A DNA stretch of 64,000 nucleotides from Onthophagus taurus (taxonomy: Eukaryota; Arthropoda; Insecta; Coleoptera; Scarabaeidae): positions 4,464,001 to 4,528,000 of the forward strand of contig NC_091976.1 in NCBI RefSeq assembly GCF_036711975.1, written 5' to 3'. Shown one piece after another: positions 9,321 to 18,436 of the stretch. The position numbers and the translations under genes were made by a program. Position 1 is the first letter of the stretch, and each line of letters starts with the position of its first letter. Under the pieces are notes generated by a model, which worked only from the letters and a program-made list of their open reading frames with translations, ran no database searches and was not told the DNA's origin.

Positions 9321-10240
9321 ATGGCCACTTATAGTAGTAAACAAAATAAAGTAGGCAAGCGGTCAAACGCCGAACGTGATAGAGCTATAGTAAACATCAC
9401 GAATGCGATAAAGCGTAAACGCCTGGCGATTAGACTAGGCCAGGAACGCGATGACGCGCTTATAGCTAAACTCCACCGACCGTTAAGCGATACTTTGAAG
9501 GATATATCAAAAAAATTGGATGACGTAAAGGTACCGATAAAATTGCATCGAAAGACTCAACAGAAAACAGTTAAGGGCAAAATTAAAGAGATAAAGTTTA
9601 GTGATGAAGATGTTGATAAATTTGAGGTTAAAAGTCCGACCGTAATTCCCAAGGGTTCGCAAATGATTGAAAATTTGGGAGCTGATGTATCAAAATCCCC
9701 TTCAACGTCAACGTTGACGAAACCCGATGCAAAATTAGAGCGTATACCTATTGGAAGGCTACCCGTCGGAATTAGAAATTGATCTCAGAATGGGTATAAG
9801 GTACGATTCTAAAACAGATGGATGAAAGATCAGTTCAAAACCTGTTGAACTTACCGACGCTCACATATCACTAGACGGTGGTAAATTAAATATTAAAAAA
9901 TATTATAAAAATTTTACGGAAGAGGATCTTCGCAAGTATAAAGAGATTCTAACGTATACGGGAGCCCATAAACAGAACTATACCGGTCCCATAGCGAGTA
10001 ATCGTTCTGAAAAATATATTAAAATAATTAAACCGCTATTTAGCAGCGCGGGTGAAACCGCAGGGTCAGGTCTAGAGATTAATTCCAACCGGATTCAGTA
10101 TAAATACTGGGATGATGTTAACGAATTGGTAGATCGATTGCGATTGTTGCATGCATCGTATGCGGCCGGAAACAATTCGCATAGAAACGAGATTGCGTAT
10201 ATTGTGGAGGAGCTTAAAGAAATCAACGTTATCAAATAAA
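9321..10240 (+). pseudogene. Virion-associated unknown protein (A1), two deletions
   Basis: Counterpart of A2 51383-52369. ATG 9321 follows a non-ATG extension. The frame ends at 9782 because about 31 bp present in A2 are missing. A second deletion removes a segment near 9893. The C-terminal part (KYWDDVNELVDRLRLLHASYAAGN) is still readable to 10240. Confidence 0.75.
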
Positions 10241-10251
10241 TTACTACGGAC

Positions 10252-11213
10252 ATGTTTGGAGGTGGTGTTGGTGGTATTATCAGTATCGATAAATTCGGAC
10301 GTACGTTGCACGCATCTTCATGGGGTAGAATAATTGATGAGGCCGGAACGTCTCAGCGGGGGGTTGGTTAATCTCATCTGGGGATTATGATATGCAGGGA
10401 CGTAAACTTAGTAATGTACAAAGTCCATCGTTAGAAAACGATTGCGTTATAAAAGCATATGTAGATGAGATGTTTAAGACAAACGATACGGAGTATAAAC
10501 GTATGTTCGATTCAATAAGTAGGACAATGCGAGCCAATAGGAATCTTCATTATACTTTAAAATCGGTGGTTGAGGATTTGCGAGATAAATCCAGACAAGT
10601 TACGTCGGTGATTGAAACCCTACGTGATGAAATTGATGCCAGCAAGAAATATATTGATCTTCAAGTTTCCGGAAATTTAAAGCCTTCAATCGAAGCGATC
10701 GAGGATCAGATTTTAAATTTAAAATCGCACTGGGTGTCCGATATTAACAATCTGAATGCTAAAATTGATGTTGGCGATGTAAAAATTACCGACATTTCCA
10801 ACGAATTAGCTGATACGGCGGCAAAGTTCACAGATGTTATTAATCAAAATTACTCGGACGTCTCTGGTGATTTAACTCAACTTTCCGATCGATTAACAAA
10901 GTTGGGGGACGCGATTAAAACGGAATTCACTAATTTATTAAATCAAGTAAAGCTTAACAAATCGAATATCGAAGATGTATCGAATTTATTAGACCCATCT
11001 AAGACCGGACAGATCGCATCGCTAATTAAAACGGTAAACACCGATATACCTTTAAATCTAAATCGCATTACAAATCGTCTATCGGTGATTGATACGCTCA
11101 TATCGAATATACGACAGTCGATCGGTGCGCAAAAGTCGCGAGTTGACCTCATGGATTCCGCCATATTTTCCCGACTTGATATATTAGAGAAAAAGGTTGG
11201 TCTCAAACCTTAA
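10252..11213 (+). pseudogene. Coiled-coil fibre-like protein (A1)
   Basis: ATG 10252 gives MFGGGVGGI and the conserved SSWGRIID segment, but a short deletion near 10362 breaks the frame. It reopens at 10392 (MQGRKLSNV) as a 273-codon coiled-coil frame. DYDMQGRKL..V..P..ENDCVIKAYVDEM is the entry motif of phage/adintovirus-type fibres. It has one copy of a roughly 56-residue coiled-coil unit where A2 has two. Confidence 0.75.
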
Positions 11214-11221
11214 TTGGCACA

Positions 11222-12160
11222 ATGGAGAAGGTGTCAGATGCGAAACGTGTCATTGTGGAGGAACTCCATCGCCCCGCTAGACGTATTTTCGCTAGACGAA
11301 GAACCATCCTGAAGGGGATCGATGATCTATGGCAGGCGGATCTAATTGAAATGATTGAGTTTGCCAAATTGAATTCCGGATATAAATATATATTAGTGGT
11401 TATAGACTGTTTCTCCAAGTTTCTTTGGACGCGTCCGTTAAAAAGTAAAAATTCTACGGACGTCACCGCAGCGCTACGCTCAATTCTCACAGACGACGGT
11501 CGCGCGCCTCGAAATCTACAAACCGATCAGGGCAAAGAGTTCTACAACAGTCAATTTAAACGGTTGATGTCGGATTTTAAAATTAATCATTTTTCATCGT
11601 ATAGCGTTATGAAAGCGTCGATGGCTGAACGTGTAATTCGAACCGTTAAACAAAGAATCTACAAGTTCTTCAGTCTATATGGAAATCATAAATGGGTGCA
11701 CCTATTGGAGGATATAACATCTCGATATAACAGTACGAAACATTCGACTACGAAAATGAAACCGTCTGAAATAAATTCGAAATCGGTGGAGAATAAACTT
11801 CTCGATACTGTGTACAATCATATTAAAATTGCCGGCAGAGGAAAGTTTAGAGTTGGAGACGCTGTTCGTATCAGTAAATATAAACATGTGTTTGATAAAG
11901 GATATCTGCCCAACTGGACCGCCGAATTGTTTAAAATCGTTAAAGTGAATATCACAAATCCAATTTCATATTTATTGGAGGATGTGCGTGGCCAGCCGAT
12001 TAAAGGCGCTTTTTACGAATTCAAACTTCAAAGGACTGCCCAACCTAACGTTTACCTCGTTGAAAAGGTGTTGAAGAGGAAGAAGGATAAGTTGTACGTA
12101 AAATGGTTAGGATTCGATTCATCCCATAATTCTTGGATATCAAATAAAGATATATCATAA
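11222..12160 (+). CDS. Polinton integrase with chromodomain (A1)
   Basis: An intact 312-codon retroviral-type integrase. The N-terminus LHRPARRIFARRR..GIDDLWQADL is typical of Polintons. Catalytic residues are D40 (QADL), D102 (TDQGKEF) and E136 (MAERVIR). The C-terminal 45 residues form a chromodomain (YLVEKVLKRKK..YVKWLGFDSSHNSWI), which could steer insertion to modified chromatin. It lies 8 bp after the fibre stop. A2 lacks two residues just before the catalytic Glu; this copy keeps them. Confidence 0.95.
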   Translation: MEKVSDAKRVIVEELHRPARRIFARRRTILKGIDDLWQADLIEMIEFAKLNSGYKYILVVIDCFSKFLWTRPLKSKNSTDVTAALRSILTDDGRAPRNLQTDQGKEFYNSQFKRLMSDFKINHFSSYSVMKASMAERVIRTVKQRIYKFFSLYGNHKWVHLLEDITSRYNSTKHSTTKMKPSEINSKSVENKLLDTVYNHIKIAGRGKFRVGDAVRISKYKHVFDKGYLPNWTAELFKIVKVNITNPISYLLEDVRGQPIKGAFYEFKLQRTAQPNVYLVEKVLKRKKDKLYVKWLGFDSSHNSWISNKDIS

Positions 12161-12244
12161 AATTTTTTATATCGATGTGAATTATTTTTTTAAATAAAAT
12201 TTAATTTTTTAAACGTCTATTTTATGGAATTTTACTCGAGTTTC

Positions 12245-12395
12245 TTTTTCCTTAAGAAACCACATTTGATAAGGGTTTGCAGCATAAGAACGTTGCACCC
12301 AAGTTCTTTCCTTAGGAAACCACACACTTGATAAGGGTATACTGTAAAGGGTATAAAGCCTTATGCAATACCGTTTTACCGCATTTTCATTTACA
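12245..12395 (+). promoter_or_regulatory. Promoter of TIR three-exon gene (A1)
   Basis: Two direct copies of a roughly 30-bp element (core CCTTARGAAACCACA then TTGATAAGGGT) lie about 60 bp apart, followed by GGGTATAAAG and then the ATG at 12396. TTGATAAGG is a GATA-factor-type site. The same arrangement is in both A2 inverted repeats. Confidence 0.5.
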
Positions 12396-12721
12396 ATGTA
12401 TAACCAAAGAGGTGAGCTCTAAATTGTTAAAGTTTAGTTTAAGTTTTGAGTTTAAAAGTCATATTTTTTCAGTTAAACTAATAGTGGAGGAGATAGCGGG
12501 GAGGCTCCTGCCCGCCCATTTAAAAGTAAGTCTCAATACAGAGGTTTAATTTCATTCATTATTTTAATTTTTATCTTTAAATTTAGAGCGTGCCGTTATC
12601 GATATTTCTATCGAGAAAACTACCCAGATACAATTGTCCGAGGGGCTTTATGCGCTTAGAGCAGGGCCTGTTTTACCAAGATATGGGGACGTATGTCTCC
12701 ATATTATACAGGTTAGAATAG
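12396..12721 (+). CDS. Small three-exon TIR gene (A1)
   Basis: Exon 1 is 16 nt from ATG 12396 to a GTGAGC donor. Exon 2 begins after TTTTTTCAG and ends at AAAA|GTAAGT. Exon 3 begins after AAATTTAG and ends at TAG 12719-12721. The phases agree, giving a basic protein of about 66 residues. Unspliced, none of the three parts is a convincing ORF, but the junctions are retained in all three copies. No family recognised. Confidence 0.5.
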
Positions 12722-12872
12722 AATGTGAGTTTATTCATTTTAAATTGTTATTATATTTATATTAACTTTCATTTTTTAATTTATTTAGATTAAAATGCGC
12801 TGACCTGAATTTAATTTGTTTTCTTTATCAAATCTCCATCCCCCCATACATATATCTTTAAAGAGTTATTTA

Positions 12873-13051
12873 CCGTATTTTCTCGAATCTAATCCGCACC
12901 CTTTTTACAAATTTTGTATGCTCTAAAATCAAATGCGGATTACAATCGGATGTGGATTACATTGGAAAACCAACTTTTTTTACCATCATTGCATTTTTAA
13001 AATCGAGGTGCGGATTAGATTCGAGTGCGGATAAGATCCGAGAAAATACGG
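12873..13051. mobile_element. Tc1/mariner-type MITE, 179 bp
   Basis: Terminal inverted repeats CCGTATTTTCTCG...CGAGAAAATACGG are flanked by TA on both sides (12871-12872, 13052-13053). A2 has uninterrupted sequence at the same point (GTTATTTAATATT), so the insertion is clean. Internal sequence repeats the CTAATCCGCAC motif in both orientations. It is noncoding. Confidence 0.85.
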
Positions 13052-13317
13052 TAATATTAATTCCTCAATGCGTTTGGATTATTTAAAAATATCAAACAAT
13101 TTCTTAAATTATAAAAAATTATTTATTTAAAAAAGTATGCCTTATTTATAATAAACTAACTTATCTTTTATATTTAACTTACAAGCTTATTTTAAAAATA
13201 ATATACCTACATTATTTAAAACTTTAAATTTAATTTGAAATTAGTCTATTTCCAGTAAAACGTGCTCTTAATGATATTTTTATACACTATTACAATATCC
13301 TTTTCTATTGATTTAAT

Positions 13318-13995
13318 AACGAGCTACTTCTATCATTAAAAATTGGTATACAACTTCGGAGCATTCTACTCTTAAACTTACTCCAAAATTTGGGCGCTTC
13401 AAGCAGAACGTGCACCACATTTTCTCGCTTTCCACTAGCTCAATGAATTCGCTCTTATTTATAGTTTGAAACCCCCCAATTACGCTGTTTAGTGGTTTTC
13501 GTTGAAATCCTTCTTTATTTTCTAAATAACCAATTGTAAGCTCTCAATCGAATATATCCCAACAATCCCAGCATACACGCCCGTGTTTAGTTTCAGCGTA
13601 TAATATCCTCACGTATACTACTCCATCCCCATTTATTTGATTGAAAATTTCATCGCTAAAATATTATTAACATTTCAATTACCTTTAAAGACTATATTTT
13701 AATTTCTAATTTACCTGAAAATTTCAACATTTCTAAAGATGGCGCATTGTAACTTATGATTGAGCCTTCTATTAAACACATCCATTGTAATACACCTCAC
13801 GTCCACATCATCGGAACATTTTTTATGCGCCCCAAGCTCGAACCAATTATCCTGGAACCACGTGTTCCATAACTCTAACACTACTTTCCACGGCAAGTAT
13901 TCTTTGAGTGATAGTACATGTAGACGTTTCGATATGTTTAAATTGATTTTTGTTTGAGCCAAATCGTTCAATGAAGGTGCGTTGATCAAAGCCAT
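13318..13995 (-). pseudogene. TIR two-exon CxxC gene (A1)
   Basis: Exon 1 (13715-13995, MALINAPSLNDL...) ends at TTTCAG|GTAAAT. Exon 2 follows after a TTTTAG acceptor near 13652 but is degraded and partly lost in its middle. The WCTFC-type second CxxC knuckle and C-terminus are still discernible. See the A2 copies for the intact form. Confidence 0.55.
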
Positions 13996-14313
13996 TGTAG
14001 TATATGTTAACGTAAAACAAGTTAAATGATACTAAACTCCTTAATTTAAAACTATTGTATTTAAGCGAAAAGTCGAGAATTCGTAATCTTTATCTAACCA
14101 CATTAACCCCATTTAACGGTTGCAAGATTTTTATTCTAGTGATAATTACGTTAAATTATTTTATTTATTTTAAATTACATCTTTTTAATTTACATCAATC
14201 TAATTCGATTTACGACAGCGATAGGGATGATGCAATAATTAGGGAGCTACTCCCTTACTTCAAGGGTATTTTGCGGTTTTTAGAATTTAGATTTTCTAAT
14301 TGGTGGATTCACT

Positions 14314-14327
14314 GATGCGCGCGCATC
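14314..14327. repeat. Perfect palindrome GATGCGCGCGCATC (A1)
   Basis: A 14-bp perfect palindrome about 75 bp before the start of the 14401 gene. It is present in both A2 repeats (47329-47342, 61905-61918) and in an altered form in A3 near 20777. Function unknown. Confidence 0.6.
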
Positions 14328-14400
14328 TTTTTGGCTTAGGGTAATTACCACCCCTGCTGTAATTTCAATGTAGTCCGAGGTAGCCGTTCATACTGATAAG

Positions 14401-14901
14401 ATGTCTCGTCTAAATCTTTTGGGTTCATACGTTTTCCCATTGAAACGTTCGCTTTCTTCGCTACAAATCGATCATCCTTACCCGATTGTGAGAGCTAAAA
14501 GAATCGCATCGAACAAATGGCCCTCCGTTATTGTAGAGTTGGAAGATGGTTTTGCGGTATATTTACCGTTGAGTAAACCGTTGAGTTACCGTTGAATTGC
14601 CGAAGCTATAACTGATGAAGAGTTACGGTCCCTCGATAGGATGTCTTTAGTATATCTCGGAAAGAGGGATTTCGGGAAACAGAATCCTGTGAATTTAATC
14701 CGATTCGATCAGAAAATTTATACGACTCCTTCTCCGGTAGCGGACGTCGCTGAAAATTTGGTGGTGGCCCATACTGTTCCGGAAGTGTCCACACCCGTCA
14801 GCAGACGATATCATGGGGCAGCACAGGCCCCTCTTCATGAACGTAACCAAGGCGGTTTCTATTACAATTTAGCGACCGATGTCGTGAACAGTACAGACTA
14901 A
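14401..14901 (+). pseudogene. TIR OB-like protein 1 (A1), interrupted
   Basis: Starts MSRLNLLGSYVFPL. After KWPSVIVELEDGF and a YLPL motif, a small duplication (TTGAGTAAACCG...) introduces a stop at 14593-14595. The frame resumes from 14596 to 14901. The A2 copies are intact at 159 codons. Confidence 0.7.
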
Positions 14902-15208
14902 TCTTATCCGTTAATTATGTTTAATTGAAATTTAAATATATATGTATTAACTTTAATTTTTTGTGATTTTCTCTTCCTCCTACCCTCAATCAATAATAAT
15001 AAAGAACATATTTTAAGTCATCGCTCAGCGGGGGATTAACTTCCGCTGATAAGCATACGATCGTCGACGTCGTCTCCCATTGATCGTTATCTGAAATTTA
15101 TGTGCGACCTATTGTAATATAGATGGCGCTTATGTAATTTTTATCTCCTCCCATATATATTATATATCGCTACCGTTTTATATTTCAGTCGACGTCTAGC
15201 GTTACGAT

Positions 15209-15514
15209 ATGTCCCAACGCGATTTGATTGTTGCGATACAAGGTTTAAATGCCTTAAGTATAAGCGCGAGCAAACCTAAAGTTCCAATTTCGTCGTTAGA
15301 GAAGAATAGGGTGTATCGGGTGATACGTTTCACGCAAGACCCAGATTCGTATCAAGACCTTCTGGCAGAATTGGAGCACGTTAGGGTATATTTACCACCC
15401 CTTTACGCTGATCGCATTTAGAAAGATATCATAAACGGACAAGAGCAACTCGATTCGATTAATCTATGAAGGATATACACCCGCTACTGAACGATTGAAA
15501 TTTATACTTTTGTA
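15209..15514 (+). pseudogene. TIR OB-like protein 2 (A1), interrupted
   Basis: MSQRDLIVAIQGLNAL... matches the A2 105-codon gene. A TGG-to-TAG change stops it at 15419-15421, and a deletion shifts the tail. TATA-type sequence (about 15155) and a TCAGTCG initiator (about 15187) precede it, as in A2. Confidence 0.75.
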
Positions 15515-15530
15515 ATTAAACTGCTACACA

Positions 15531-15647
15531 ATGGGCAAATGTTTAAATAGCTTACTATCTTTCGTCGCCGAAATTCTCTGTACTTTGATCGATGTTGTGA
15601 CAAGCGCTGTCTGTATATTTTTATCATTTTTGGCATGTTTAATTTAA
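15531..15647 (+). CDS. 38-residue hydrophobic peptide (A1)
   Basis: ATG 15531 opens 38 codons beginning MGKCLNSLLSF and continuing as one hydrophobic, cysteine-rich segment. The A2 copies (63157-63273 and 45974-46090) have the same length. Differences between A1 and A2 are mostly third-position or conservative (I/V, C/F, W/L), with no indel, which suggests coding. It is likely membrane-associated. No family recognised. Confidence 0.55.
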   Translation: MGKCLNSLLSFVAEILCTLIDVVTSAVCIFLSFLACLI

Positions 15648-15736
15648 ATTTAAATTTTTAATATATGTATTAACTTTAATTTTTTGTGATTTTCTCTTCC
15701 TCCTACCATCAATCAATCAATCAATCAATAATAATA

Positions 15737-15900
15737 GGGCACTAATAGGGGGTGATGGGGTTGAAGGGGCCAATAGGGCACTAATAGGGGGATGAAGGGG
15801 GCCATTAGGGCACTAACATGGGGTTGAAGGGGGTCAATAGGGCACTAATAGGGGATGAAGGGGTTGAAGGGACCATGAGGGCACTAACATGGGGTTGAAG
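15737..15900. repeat. Minisatellite in A1 terminal repeat
   Basis: Imperfect tandem units of about 30-35 bp built on AATAGGGCACTAACATGGGG and TTGAAGGGG. The same array, in different copy number, is found near every A-type end in the window. Confidence 0.8.
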
Positions 15901-16015
15901 ATGACACCGGAAGTGACAAGATACCGGAAGTGGGATGACACCGGAAGTGACGTCATGGGGGATTAGGGGGATGGGGGATTGACTTCCGGTCCAGAACCGG
16001 CATTTATTATCTACT
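15901..16015. promoter_or_regulatory. ETS/CRE motif array and terminus of A1
   Basis: Three copies of ACCGGAAGTG, the last fused to TGACGTCA, are followed by GGGGGATT repeats and the end ...AACCGGCATTTATTATCTACT at 16015. ACCGGAAGTG is the ETS-family consensus and TGACGTCA the CREB/ATF palindrome. Confidence 0.65.
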
Positions 16016-16106
16016 CCAATCATTGCTTCTTGTAATTACCGTCTGGTTTTCTAAAGATAAGAAACATATTTATTAAGTGCTCATTAAATATAGGCGTAAC
16101 TCTGTT

Positions 16107-16113
16107 TATATAA
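16107..16113 (+). promoter_or_regulatory. TATA box of densovirus-like gene
   Basis: TATATAA lies 29 bp before the ATG at 16142 of the NS1-like ORF, consistent with a short-leader viral promoter. Confidence 0.5.
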
Positions 16114-16141
16114 CTTTCGTGCCGTGTGCAATTCATTTAGT

Positions 16142-17428
16142 ATGAGTTCATCGTCTACAAGTAACTCTTCATTTGTGCAGCTAAGTATAAAAAGTTTTTT
16201 CACCGAAAATGGCAACAGATGCTTTGCGAGAACCAGAGGCGATCAGAGACTCCGAGGAAGAAGAAGATGTCCTTCCATCAGCTCAGAATCCAGTCGAAGA
16301 CCTCAATCAATTAGAGACATTTTTCAACAAGAAGAAAACGGTGGAAGATGTGGTACTTCAAATCTTTCCGAAATATCCAACAGCATCGAAATTGATGACA
16401 TTTCTAATGGCATGCTCGAGGTTAGCCAACGCCAAGAAGTGGAATGCCGAGATGCAATGTCTGAAGAACTTGTGGCTTCCGATATCGACAAAATGGAAAT
16501 CGATTCAGAAAAGGTCGGAAATAACTTCCTGGAAATGTTTCCAGGAAGTTATTTCCACGATATCGTGCGATCTGCTATCATTGACGAGTACGGAACAATT
16601 AGAAACTTTATTACTAGACTACGACAAACTGAATTCAGAGGTGAGGTGTTCTTCCACTTCCACATCATACACGACTGCCCGTACTCGGGAAACAGATGCA
16701 GATGCGCCCGCATCGAAATATGCAAGGGATTCCGCAGGAGGACGAGTAGGACGATTATTTGCAAGTCAGAGCTTACCTTCGAGAGAAACCAGTATATCGG
16801 AATATATGTATGCACGGGAGAACGGGAGGTTGTATTCGCTGAAGTGTCAGGCCGACGCTTCGGACGAGTATATCATTCAACTCAAAGTATTCTCGACATC
16901 AGAAATCGCTCGTCTCGATCCCAACCTATGGTGGAAGAAGGCGATGTACAGGATGCAAGTAGCATTGCCTTCTTGCAAACCGGAGATTGCGGAAGTAATG
17001 TGGGATATGATAGCAGACCTCAAGAACAAATTGGAGAACACGGAAGGTGTACAAGCGAACGAGAGCCCGGACTCCTTCAATTCTTAAAAGCGAATCCGTT
17101 TTCTCCAATTCAACTGGTTTTAGACAGTGAGTTGTGGTTTTCTAGTAAGTACAGATATATAATTGATAGACGAAAATTAGATCCAATGTTTGTAGCCTTT
17201 AATCATTTTTTTTGTAACAAAAATTTATTTGAAATTTACGAATATGCTATGTCAGTAAATGTTAGGTACGGATGTATTACTGAAAACTTAGATTCCATGT
17301 ACTACGATGTTGAGGAGTCAATTGAAATAATAAAAAAATTATTAATGTATCAATTAGAGGACTTAGAGTTAGTTAAACAGTTCATGATTCGAACTAATGT
17401 TGAGCAAGACTCCAAGTTATTTATATAG
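16142..17428 (+). CDS. Densovirus NS1-like N-terminal domain (endogenous)
   Basis: A 428-codon frame from ATG 16142. The mid part has FHFHIIHDCPYSGNRCRC (about residue 175), a Cys/His pattern I recognise from ambidensovirus NS1, followed by a basic FRRRTSR stretch and a strand with EVSGR. In densoviruses this region precedes the origin-binding/nickase part and an SF3 helicase. No helicase Walker motif is present, and the frame ends at 17428, so it is C-terminally truncated. The family call is from memory of motifs and should be tested. It lies just outside the A1 terminus. Confidence 0.6.
   Translation: MSSSSTSNSSFVQLSIKSFFTENGNRCFARTRGDQRLRGRRRCPSISSESSRRPQSIRDIFQQEENGGRCGTSNLSEISNSIEIDDISNGMLEVSQRQEVECRDAMSEELVASDIDKMEIDSEKVGNNFLEMFPGSYFHDIVRSAIIDEYGTIRNFITRLRQTEFRGEVFFHFHIIHDCPYSGNRCRCARIEICKGFRRRTSRTIICKSELTFERNQYIGIYVCTGEREVVFAEVSGRRFGRVYHSTQSILDIRNRSSRSQPMVEEGDVQDASSIAFLQTGDCGSNVGYDSRPQEQIGEHGRCTSEREPGLLQFLKANPFSPIQLVLDSELWFSSKYRYIIDRRKLDPMFVAFNHFFCNKNLFEIYEYAMSVNVRYGCITENLDSMYYDVEESIEIIKKLLMYQLEDLELVKQFMIRTNVEQDSKLFI
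16209..17087 (+). CDS. Densovirus NS2-like overlapping ORF
   Basis: A 292-codon frame lies entirely inside the NS1-like frame, shifted by +1, starting 67 bp later at ATG 16209. It is acidic at the N-terminus (SEEEEDVLP) and has a helical middle. Densoviruses encode NS2 in exactly this nested arrangement. Both frames are open over 879 bp, which is unlikely for old neutral sequence. Confidence 0.55.
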   Translation: MATDALREPEAIRDSEEEEDVLPSAQNPVEDLNQLETFFNKKKTVEDVVLQIFPKYPTASKLMTFLMACSRLANAKKWNAEMQCLKNLWLPISTKWKSIQKRSEITSWKCFQEVISTISCDLLSLTSTEQLETLLLDYDKLNSEVRCSSTSTSYTTARTRETDADAPASKYARDSAGGRVGRLFASQSLPSRETSISEYMYARENGRLYSLKCQADASDEYIIQLKVFSTSEIARLDPNLWWKKAMYRMQVALPSCKPEIAEVMWDMIADLKNKLENTEGVQANESPDSFNS

Positions 17429-17635
17429 GAAGATTAATTTTAGATATAACTTTCACGATCAATTGACCAGGTTTTTTTTTTACTTTTCCACCTGACCATC
17501 GCACGGGTTTGTTTGAGAGATCTTTCTCATACCATATTTACAAATTCTATAATCTTATTTCGATGGCTGATAAGAAATTAAGTTTATCGGAATTCTAATT
17601 CCATCCTATTATTGAATGAATGAATGCGAGGTAGG

Positions 17636-17960
17636 TAGGTATCAAGGTTTATACAACCTTGGGCTACACGGTGAAAGCTTGTATTAGTGATTGTGGTGGA
17701 AGTAATGTTCAATTATAGAGAGATCTTGGTGTAACATATGAACATACTTATATAAAACACCAAATTATTGGGAGTAATATATATTTTTTTCCTGATGCTC
17801 CACATCTGCTAATATTAATTCAAAATTGGCAACCATTTGAACAACTGACAGTAATTTCAAATTAAATGAAAATCATGTACGGTGGTGTCGAAGATACGAA
17901 ACACAAAATGTTGCTTTGGCAGCTCAACTGCTATCATATACTACTGCGGTGGCGTTAAGA
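17636..17960 (+). pseudogene. P-element/THAP9-like transposase fragment
   Basis: Reading with one stop, the region encodes YTVKACISDCGGSNVQL, RDLGVTYEHTY, then FFPDAPHLL..IQNW. This is the RNase H-core neighbourhood of P-like transposases (SD..NV..W..LG, DAPHLLK..RN). Further stops follow. No ends are recognisable. Confidence 0.5.
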
Positions 17961-18030
17961 AAATATAGCTCAGTAGATAAATAATGAGAGTTCTGGAGCG
18001 GAAGTCAATCCCCCATCCCCCTAATCCCCC

Positions 18031-18297
18031 ATGACGTCACTTCCGGTGTGATGACATCACTTCCGGTGTCATCCCACTTCCGGTATCTTGTCACTTCCGA
18101 TGTCATCTTCAACCCCATGTTAGTGTCCTAATGGTCCCTTCAACCCCTTCACCCCCTCTTAGTGCCCTATTGGCCTCCTTCAACCCCATCACCCCCTTCA
18201 ACCCCATATTAGTGCCCTATTGGCCTCCTTCAACCCCATCACCCCCTTCAACCCCATGCTAGCGCCCTAATGGCTCCCTACTACCCCGCTTCAACCC
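18031..18297. repeat. ETS/CRE array plus minisatellite, A3 left end
   Basis: TGACGTCACTTCCGGT and further CACTTCCGGT copies (one mutated) at 18031-18107, then the reverse-oriented minisatellite (CTTCAACCCCAT..TAGTGCCCTA) to 18297. Confidence 0.7.
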
Positions 18298-18299
18298 CA

Positions 18300-18436
18300 A
18301 GCATTCATAGATTAATCCAAGCTTAATCGAATCGAGTTGCTCTTGTCCGTGTATGATATCTTTCCAAATGCGATCAGCGTAAAGGGGTGGTAAATATACC
18401 CTAACGCGCTCCAATTCTGCCAGAAGGTCTTGATAC
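18300..18436 (-). pseudogene. TIR OB-like protein 2, C-terminal fragment (A3)
   Basis: Encodes YQDLLAELERVRVYLPPLYADRI..DIIHGQEQLDS, the second half of the gene seen at 62824. It is joined in frame to the DUF7869-type gene at 18437, giving a chimeric ORF. Confidence 0.75.

Larger units (their letters stand above)
1333..16015. mobile_element. Polinton/Maverick A1, degraded and rearranged
   Basis: Contains recognisable Polinton genes: packaging ATPase, adenain-like protease, PLA2 minor capsid protein, penton-like and major capsid proteins, and a DDE integrase with chromodomain. It closely matches A2 (45212-63881). The right terminus ends ...TTATCTACT at 16015, the same end as A2. The left side runs into a Harbinger at 1332 and should resume outside the window. 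Several genes carry stops or small deletions, and 2253-6835 is inverted relative to A2. Confidence 0.85.
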
